From Natronoglomus mannanivorans (lineage in GTDB: Archaea > Halobacteriota > Halobacteria > Halobacteriales > Natrialbaceae), in contig JAOPKB010000001.1 in the NCBI GenBank assembly GCA_025517485.1, positions 310,001 through 374,000 of the forward strand: 64,000 nt of DNA. The letters run 5' to 3'. Below are positions 59,387 through 64,000 of the stretch, in pieces; the first letter of the stretch is position 1; each line of letters starts with the position of its first letter. A model generated the notes under the pieces. That model was not told the DNA's origin. It searched no databases and worked only from the letters and a program-made list of their open reading frames with translations. The translations under genes were made by a program, and so were the position numbers.

Positions 59387-59492
59387 GACAACCAAAATAG
59401 ATTGTCTTTCTCGAACACAATCAAATTTGGTTGTCCAATGACTCACAACCGAATCCACTTGTCTCTCTGAAAGACAACCTATTTCAGTTGTC
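59387..59492. promoter_or_regulatory. Four phased 20-bp palindromic operators upstream of the SatD-like gene
   Basis: Copies of (G/C)ACAA-N10-TTGTC lie at 59387-59406, 59416-59435, 59444-59463 and 59473-59492, with start-to-start steps of 29, 28 and 29 bp. The half-site extends to GACAACC/GGTTGTC. The last copy covers the TATA-like CCTATTTC at 59478-59485, and the ATG is at 59515. This strongly suggests cooperative binding by a dimeric regulator. Confidence 0.8.
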
Positions 59493-59514
59493 GGTGAGAG
59501 GGGTGAGCAACGAT

Positions 59515-60147
59515 ATGACCGAGAGGTACGTTCTGCTCGGAGACGTCGTCAGATCCCGCGAGGTCGACGACCGAGACGCGTTCCGGTCCCGTCTCGAGAC
59601 GACACGAACTGTCGTCTCGGATACGTACGGGACGGACTTCGTCGCCGGTCCGTCGATGCTCAAAGGGATCGACGAACTCGGCGGCGTTCTCCGATCGATC
59701 GATCACATCTACGACATCGCACTCGAATTCGCCGACGGACTGCACCCGCATCCGATTCGACTCGCGGTCGCGTACGGACAGGTCGACGTCGGCGAAGACG
59801 AAACCGACGTCTCACAGATGGCTGGCGAGGGCTTTCACCGTGCGAGCGAATTGCTCGAGTCCGTCGAGGAGACGGGGTTGCGATTCGATCTCGACACCGG
59901 CTCCCACCCGCTCGATACCGCGGTTGCCGACGAGATCAATCTGCTACTGGAGCGACGCGAAGCCTGGACCGACCGCCAGCGACAGATCGTTCGCTCGTAC
60001 GAACGACTGGGGAGCCAGTACACCGTCGCCGACCAACTCGGGGTGAGCCAGCAAGCGGTGTCGAACGCGCTCCAGAGCGTCTCGTGGCCGTTCGTCGAAA
60101 CGGTCGAAACCCGACTTCGCGAAACCCTCGAGGTGTCCGACCCGTGA
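59515..60147 (+). CDS. SatD-family protein with C-terminal helix-turn-helix
   Basis: A 210-residue cytoplasmic protein. The N-terminal domain starts ERYVLLGDVVRSREVDDRDAF (split over ~3-23), with SMLKGIDELGGVLRS (~47-61) and LAVAYGQVDVGEDE, the SatD-family pattern. A C-terminal HTH follows: TDRQRQIVRSYERLG, then YTVADQLGVSQQAVSNALQ (~168-186). SatD-like HTH proteins are frequent in haloarchaea; their function is not established. ATG at 59515 is chosen because longer frames run through the operator array. Its stop overlaps the next gene's GTG (GTGA), so the two are coupled. Confidence 0.8.
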   Translation: MTERYVLLGDVVRSREVDDRDAFRSRLETTRTVVSDTYGTDFVAGPSMLKGIDELGGVLRSIDHIYDIALEFADGLHPHPIRLAVAYGQVDVGEDETDVSQMAGEGFHRASELLESVEETGLRFDLDTGSHPLDTAVADEINLLLERREAWTDRQRQIVRSYERLGSQYTVADQLGVSQQAVSNALQSVSWPFVETVETRLRETLEVSDP

Positions 60148-60545
60148 CGACGTTCGCCGTTCCGATCGTCCCATCGTCACTTCTCGTGCTGACTGTCGTC
60201 TTCGGTGCGTACGCCGTCTTGCTCGCGACGAGCGGGCGCGTAGTGACGGCGACGCTCTCCTGGGCGGACGACGACTACGCGGAGAACGTCCCGGAGACCG
60301 ACCGCGATATCGGTGTCATCGTCGGCAAAGCCGAGAACGTCCTGTTGTTGACGTTCGTCCTCGTCGGTGCGTACACCGCTCTCGCGGTCATCTTCGCGGC
60401 CAAGAGTATCGTCAGAAGCGATGACATGAAGAACAACAGTCTCTTCTATCTCGCCGGGACGCTCGTCAACTTCACCTACTCGGTGATGGTCGGCGTCACT
60501 GCGCGGATCCTGATCGGGGCGAACGCGACAACACCGATCTTCTAG
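60144..60545 (+). CDS. Small membrane protein coupled to the SatD-like gene
   Basis: A 133-residue protein with three predicted membrane helices (~10-32, ~65-88, ~104-125). The start GTG at 60144 lies inside the preceding stop (GTGA), indicating translational coupling. In bacteria SatD is often paired with a DUF3307 membrane protein; this protein is a candidate functional counterpart, but I see no clear sequence match. Its TAG shares CTAG with the stop of the convergent gene. Confidence 0.7.
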   Translation: MTTFAVPIVPSSLLVLTVVFGAYAVLLATSGRVVTATLSWADDDYAENVPETDRDIGVIVGKAENVLLLTFVLVGAYTALAVIFAAKSIVRSDDMKNNSLFYLAGTLVNFTYSVMVGVTARILIGANATTPIF

Positions 60546-61054
60546 CTCTCGAGGCTGCGCTGTCTCCCTTTGGGCACCATCGACCGGAACTCGCCGTGGA
60601 CGTAGAGGCCGACGCCCAGCGGCTCGAGCGAACCGGCGACCTCGTGGGCGGCGATCAGGTAGCCCCAGTCGCCGTCCCACTCGAGGTCCTGGTCCTCGCC
60701 GGCGACGAACCGCGCGGCCTCCTCGCGACTGAGCTCGATCACGCAGCGGTCGGCGTGGGTACCGAAGCGCTGGACGGCGTCGGTCGTCGGCTTCCAGTGT
60801 TCCTGCCGTGTTCGTAGGCAGGTCATCCCGATGGCTTCGATCTCGACCGGCGACGGCGCTTCGCCGGCGTAGACCCAGATCTTCCCGCTGCCTTTCTCCC
60901 AGAAGGTGTACTCGTCGAAGGTCTCCCCGGGGATGCCAAAGCGGGTCTCGAAGTAATCGACGACCTCCTCTCTGGTGGCCCGTCCGTCGACGGTTCGCTC
61001 GGCGGCCGTCGCGGGGAGGCGGTCGAAACGCTGCCCGACGTTGTCTCCGGACAT
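60542..61054 (-). CDS. PUA-like RNA-binding domain protein, partner of the m5C methyltransferase
   Basis: A 170-residue protein. Its C-terminal ~90 residues (DWGYLIAAHEVAGSLEPLGV, GEFRSMVPKGRQRSL) resemble the PUA/C-terminal domain of RsmF/NSUN-type enzymes, and the middle has IWVYAGEAP. The ATG at 61054 overlaps the methyltransferase stop (ATGA), so the two are a coupled pair. It is best read as a split-off RNA-binding module of the methyltransferase. I recall a DUF7122 label, unverified. Confidence 0.7.
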   Translation of the reverse strand: MSGDNVGQRFDRLPATAAERTVDGRATREEVVDYFETRFGIPGETFDEYTFWEKGSGKIWVYAGEAPSPVEIEAIGMTCLRTRQEHWKPTTDAVQRFGTHADRCVIELSREEAARFVAGEDQDLEWDGDWGYLIAAHEVAGSLEPLGVGLYVHGEFRSMVPKGRQRSLES

Positions 61055-61962
61055 CAGGCGCCCACCTCCAACTTCGCGATGAAGAAGCCGCCCGTGTCGT
61101 TCTGGTGGGGATAGATTCTGGCCGCACGCTCGAGGCTCTCGTCGTATTCGTCGCCGTCCCACTCGGTGACGCCCGGCGAGTGCTCGAGTGCGAGGTCGAA
61201 CTCAAGGACGCGACAGTTCTCGGCCTCGAGGACGTGGTTCACGACGGCCTCGTTCTCCTCGGGGGCGAAGGTACAGGTCGAATAGACGATCGTACCGCCC
61301 TCACGGGTGGCCTGGACCGCCCGGCGGAGAATGCCCTTTTGGACGCCGGCGACGGAGTGCATGTGCTCTTCGGTCCAGCCGTCGAGCGTGTCGGGGTTCT
61401 TGCGGATCGTCCCCTCACAGGAACAGGGGGCGTCGACCAGCGAGCGATCGAACGCGTCGAAGTCGAAGGGCTTCAGCGAGTAGTTGCGGGCGTCCTGATT
61501 CGTGACGGCGAGCGAGGTCGCGCCGAGGCGCTCGGCGTTGAATCGCAGCGCGGAGAGGCGCCCGAGGTTGCTGTCGTTGGCGACGACCGTCCCGGAATCG
61601 TCCATCAGCGCCGCGAGCTGGGTCGCCTTCCCGCCCGGCGCGGCGCAGGCGTCCCAGACGCGCTCGCCGGGCGCGGGATCGAGGACGGTCGGCGGCACGA
61701 CCGAGACCTCCTCCTGGCCGTGCGTGAACCCGTGGTACGACGACCACGTCGAGCCCGGCGAATCGGTCTCGAGGCGGATCACGTTCGAGTTCCAGTCGGC
61801 CTGTTCGAAGCCGACACCCTCCTCTTCGAGGGTAGCGATGGCCCGGTCAGCCGAGGCCTTGATGGTGTTCACGCGGACCGCGTTTCCGAGCGGCCGCTGG
61901 CAGGCCTCGAGAAAGGCCTCGAAGTCGTCGATGATCGGTCGATACCGCTCGAGTGGCTCCAT
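61054..61962 (-). CDS. RNA cytosine-C5 methyltransferase (NOL1/NOP2/Sun family)
   Basis: A 302-residue SAM enzyme that makes m5C in tRNA or rRNA. SAM site: WDACAAPGGKATQLAALM (~104-121). The catalytic pair is Cys in VDAPCSCEGT (~172-181) and Cys in YSTCTFAPEE (~224-233). C-terminus HQNDTGGFFIAKLEV is typical. ATG at 61962 was chosen over upstream codons that lack family similarity. RNA target (rRNA or tRNA) cannot be read from the sequence. Confidence 0.92.
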   Translation of the reverse strand: MEPLERYRPIIDDFEAFLEACQRPLGNAVRVNTIKASADRAIATLEEEGVGFEQADWNSNVIRLETDSPGSTWSSYHGFTHGQEEVSVVPPTVLDPAPGERVWDACAAPGGKATQLAALMDDSGTVVANDSNLGRLSALRFNAERLGATSLAVTNQDARNYSLKPFDFDAFDRSLVDAPCSCEGTIRKNPDTLDGWTEEHMHSVAGVQKGILRRAVQATREGGTIVYSTCTFAPEENEAVVNHVLEAENCRVLEFDLALEHSPGVTEWDGDEYDESLERAARIYPHQNDTGGFFIAKLEVGA

Positions 61963-62151
61963 TGGAGTCCGCTTCGGACCCGCGGTGTTTGGGGGTTTCG
62001 AACCTCGTCGCTCGTCGCGGTGGCCGACGCTCGGAGACGGATCCGTCGAAAGCGACACGGATCTCGCCGAGTCCGTGGATGGAGCGGTTCCTCACGGCTT
62101 GGAGAGGGACGGAAGAGAGGTGCGTGGCTCGGCGCCAACAGACCATTGACT

Positions 62152-62192
62152 ATTTGTATATAATGCCAGACAAATATATACATTAGTGTATT
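62152..62192. promoter_or_regulatory. AT-rich promoter with two inverted repeats for the methyltransferase at 62208
   Basis: TATTTGT-N12-ACAAATA (62152-62177) and ATACA-N4-TGTAT (62179-62192) lie around the TATA element ATATATA at 62174-62180. Both could bind a regulator. Confidence 0.4.
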
Positions 62193-62207
62193 ATTATGGT
62201 TATTACC

Positions 62208-62915
62208 ATGTCCGAAACCGATACTGCCGACGCGTTCGAGGTAACCGACTTCGCCGTTATCGGTCGCACGTTCGAGGAATACCTAACGATATTCGACCTC
62301 GAGCCGGCCGATCTCGAGGGGAAACGGGTCCTCGACTGTCCGTCCGGGACGGACTCGTTCGTCGCGACTGCACACGAACGCGGCCTCTCGGTCACCGGCG
62401 CTGACGTGCTGTACCGTCACCCGCCGGCGGCCGTCGCCCACCGCCTCCGAGCCGACGTCGACGCCGTCGCCGAGCAACTGCCCGACAAACGGCACCTCTT
62501 CGAGTGGGAGTACTACGGAAGCGTCGACCGGCGAGTCGCGTTCCTCGAGCGGGCCTCGGAGCGGTTTCTGGCCGACTACCCGTCGGGTCGTCTCGAGGGG
62601 AGGTACGCGTTCGCCGAACTACCCGAACTGCCGTTCGCGAGCGACTCGTTCTCGCTCGTCCTCTCCGCGCACCTGCTGTTTCTCTACGGTGATCGACTCG
62701 AGTACGAGTTCCACATCGAGAGCCTCCGCGAACTCGCTCGCGTCGCGACGGACGAGGTCCGCGTCTACCCGCTGCAGGGACTCGACGCCGAACCGTACGA
62801 GCGACTGGACGAGGTCCTCGAGACGCTTCGAGCCGACGGCTACGACGCGACTCTCACCGAGACGCCGTTCGAGTTCCTGACGGGATCGACCGAAATGCTC
62901 GTACTGTCGGTCTGA
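62208..62915 (+). CDS. Class I SAM-dependent methyltransferase-like protein
   Basis: A 235-residue protein of the Rossmann-type methyltransferase fold. Motif I is modified: KRVLDCPSGTDSFVATAHERG (split over ~38-58), with CPSG in place of the usual GxGxG. DRLEYEFHIESLRELARV and later strands follow the fold. ATG at 62208 is chosen from the AT-rich promoter; ATG 62196 in frame is an alternative. The substrate is unknown. It is monocistronic. Confidence 0.75.
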   Translation: MSETDTADAFEVTDFAVIGRTFEEYLTIFDLEPADLEGKRVLDCPSGTDSFVATAHERGLSVTGADVLYRHPPAAVAHRLRADVDAVAEQLPDKRHLFEWEYYGSVDRRVAFLERASERFLADYPSGRLEGRYAFAELPELPFASDSFSLVLSAHLLFLYGDRLEYEFHIESLRELARVATDEVRVYPLQGLDAEPYERLDEVLETLRADGYDATLTETPFEFLTGSTEMLVLSV

Positions 62916-62956
62916 CCCGAATCACGGTCGACGATGGTCCATCCCTGCCGCCCTCG

Positions 62957-62963
62957 ATTTTAA
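62957..62963 (+). promoter_or_regulatory. TATA box for the PAC2 gene
   Basis: ATTTTAA lies 26-32 nt before the ATG at 62989, as in leaderless haloarchaeal genes. Confidence 0.5.
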
Positions 62964-62988
62964 GGGGCTATCCGCAGTCCAGTCGACC

Positions 62989-63729
62989 ATGGCTCAAATC
63001 CGCTTGCAGGGTGAGGAGGCAGCTCTCGAGGACCCGACGCTCGTCGAAGGCTTTCCGGGCATCGGACTCGTCGGCAAGATCGCGACCGATCACCTGATCG
63101 AGCAGTTCGAGATGGACTACTACGCGAGCGTGCACTGCGACGGACTCCCGCGAGTTGGTGTCTACCGAAAGGGCGACTCGACGATCCGCCCGCCGGTCCG
63201 CATCTACGTCGACGAGGACCGCGAGCTGCTGGCGCTCCAGAGTGACGCCCCCATCGCCGCCCCTGCGGTCGGCAACGTCGCCAAGTGTCTCACCTCGTGG
63301 CTGGTCGACACCGACGTCACGCCGATCTTCCTCAGCGGCTTCCCCGCCGAGAAAGACGGCGTCCCGAATCTCTACGGGATCGCCACGGGCGACGGCGCCG
63401 AGTTGCTCGAGACCTACGACATCGACAGTCCGTCCGAAGACGGCGTCGTCAGCGGGCCGACGGGCGCGCTCATCAATCGATCCGCCCAGCTCGACCGCGA
63501 CAGTATCGGCCTCGTCGTCGAGAGCAGCCCGCAGTTCCCCGACCCCGAAGCCGCGCGGGTTCTCATCCAGAAGGGGATCGCCCCGGTGACCGACCTCGAG
63601 GTGGACGTGACCGACCTCGTCGACCGCGCCGAAGAGATCCGGGAACAGCGCGAAAAGCTCGCCGAGCGGATGCAGCAACTCGGCGAGGAGGAGAGCACGC
63701 AGGCCCAGCCGCTTCGAATGTATCAGTAG
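62989..63729 (+). CDS. PAC2-family (proteasome assembly chaperone-like) protein
   Basis: A 246-residue protein of the PAC2 family. VEGFPGIGLVGKIATDHLIEQ (split over ~19-39) is the family's opening signature. LLALQSDAPIAAPAVGNVA (~77-95), then FLSGFPAEKDGVPNLYGIA (~113-131), and PQFPDPEAARVLIQK at ~182-196 follow. It ends in a short coiled coil (EEIREQREKLAERMQQLGEEE). Archaeal PbaB-like PAC2 proteins bind proteasome subunits; whether this one does is inferred. Leaderless start at 62989. Confidence 0.88.
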   Translation: MAQIRLQGEEAALEDPTLVEGFPGIGLVGKIATDHLIEQFEMDYYASVHCDGLPRVGVYRKGDSTIRPPVRIYVDEDRELLALQSDAPIAAPAVGNVAKCLTSWLVDTDVTPIFLSGFPAEKDGVPNLYGIATGDGAELLETYDIDSPSEDGVVSGPTGALINRSAQLDRDSIGLVVESSPQFPDPEAARVLIQKGIAPVTDLEVDVTDLVDRAEEIREQREKLAERMQQLGEEESTQAQPLRMYQ

Positions 63730-63885
63730 TGTGTCAGTGTCAATAAGGCGAGCGAAACCGGAAGGGTGAACGCCACTCGAAAGACTCGACCGGTCACGAC
63801 GTGTCCGTGGCCGCTGGTTTCGGGTTCACGGTATCGTGACAGTCTCGGTTCCGTCGTTTTCCGGACATCAGAACCTTCCCATCCA

Positions 63886-63893
63886 TTTTTTAT
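63886..63893 (+). promoter_or_regulatory. TATA-like T-rich element for the flavoprotein gene
   Basis: TTTTTTAT lies 28-35 nt before the ATG at 63921. The T-run could also serve as terminator for the PAC2 gene. Confidence 0.4.
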
Positions 63894-63920
63894 TCTCGGA
63901 AGCTATCCAGTGGGATAGAG

Positions 63921-64000
63921 ATGTCTACGGAATCCCACGATATGGTGGTCGTCGGCGGCGGAACCGCCGGCTGTTTCGCGGCAGCGACGGCTGCTCGAGA
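63921..64000 (+). CDS. FAD-dependent oxidoreductase, 3' truncated
   Basis: Only 26 codons lie in the window. They include VVVGGGTAGCFAA, the N-terminal GxGxxG-type dinucleotide-binding fold of NAD(P)/FAD-dependent oxidoreductases (geranylgeranyl reductase-like and others). The ATG at 63921 follows a TATA-like T-rich box. Family below this level cannot be assigned. Confidence 0.75.
   Translation, partial: MSTESHDMVVVGGGTAGCFAAATAAR

Noticed and set aside
59387..59492. Four evenly spaced repeats that could be a short CRISPR array
   Set aside because: Units are 20-bp palindromes with only 8-9 nt between them and sit on a promoter; CRISPR spacers are 30-40 nt. A binding-site array explains it better.

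Overview
The window is a stretch of haloarchaeal chromosome. The DNA is GC-rich, the proteins are strongly acidic (Asp/Glu-rich), and many starts look leaderless, with a TATA box (often TTTAAA) about 25-31 nt upstream. Archaeal markers include an archaeal-type tyrosyl-tRNA synthetase, a PGF-CTERM surface protein, type IV pilus-like ATPase/TadC pairs, a UPF0058 protein and many haloarchaea-only hypotheticals. The Natrialba/Natrinema/Haloterrigena/Natronorubrum group is a reasonable guess, but genus cannot be fixed from sequence alone. I saw no tRNA, rRNA, insertion sequence or CRISPR array.

Layout. 1-1057: a YeeE/YedE sulfur-type transport pair, the first cut by the window edge. 1199-4467: hypotheticals, a glycine-zipper mini-protein and tyrS. 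4528-6795: a GLUG/CARDB-like PGF-CTERM surface protein whose distal half is AT-rich. 6854-19416: a large pilus/secretion-type locus with a HerA-like ATPase, a coiled-coil protein, a PilB/TadA-type ATPase, a TadC-type membrane protein and about six pilin-like membrane-anchored proteins, one of 1052 residues. 19549-20784: a Tat lipoprotein beta-propeller. 21126-31474: an anaerobic-type cobalamin locus (cbiG, two cbiH, ferredoxin, a degenerate LAGLIDADG-like protein, cbiX fused to a [2Fe-2S] domain, DUF3209-like, a PQQ-like propeller). It is interrupted by an opposite-strand GH3 glycosidase and a small membrane protein.

31738-40556: transport, stress and signalling genes (UspA, APC permease with Usp domains, histidine kinase, DUF389-type membrane protein, CPA2 antiporter with Usp-like domains). 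40656-42838: a second CbiX paired with a DR2241-like Fe-S protein. 42910-46605: small proteins, a VapBC-type module with a palindromic operator, purA and a winged-helix regulator. 46681-53448: a large Ser/Asp-rich coiled-coil protein, UPF0058, a membrane protein, a zinc-protease-like lipoprotein and an ABC ATPase behind a DtxR-like box. 54307-58379: a second, pilin-less pilB/pilC pair. 58506-64000: a hydrolase, a SatD-like HTH gene with four phased operator copies, RNA methyltransferase genes, a SAM methyltransferase, a PAC2 protein and the start of a flavoprotein.

The candidates for undescribed biology are: the HerA-ATPase-linked pilus locus, which recalls in outline the crenarchaeal Ups/Ced DNA-exchange machinery; the catalytically degenerate LAGLIDADG-like protein fixed inside the B12 operon; and the array of four 20-bp palindromes repeated every 28-29 bp in front of the SatD-like gene.
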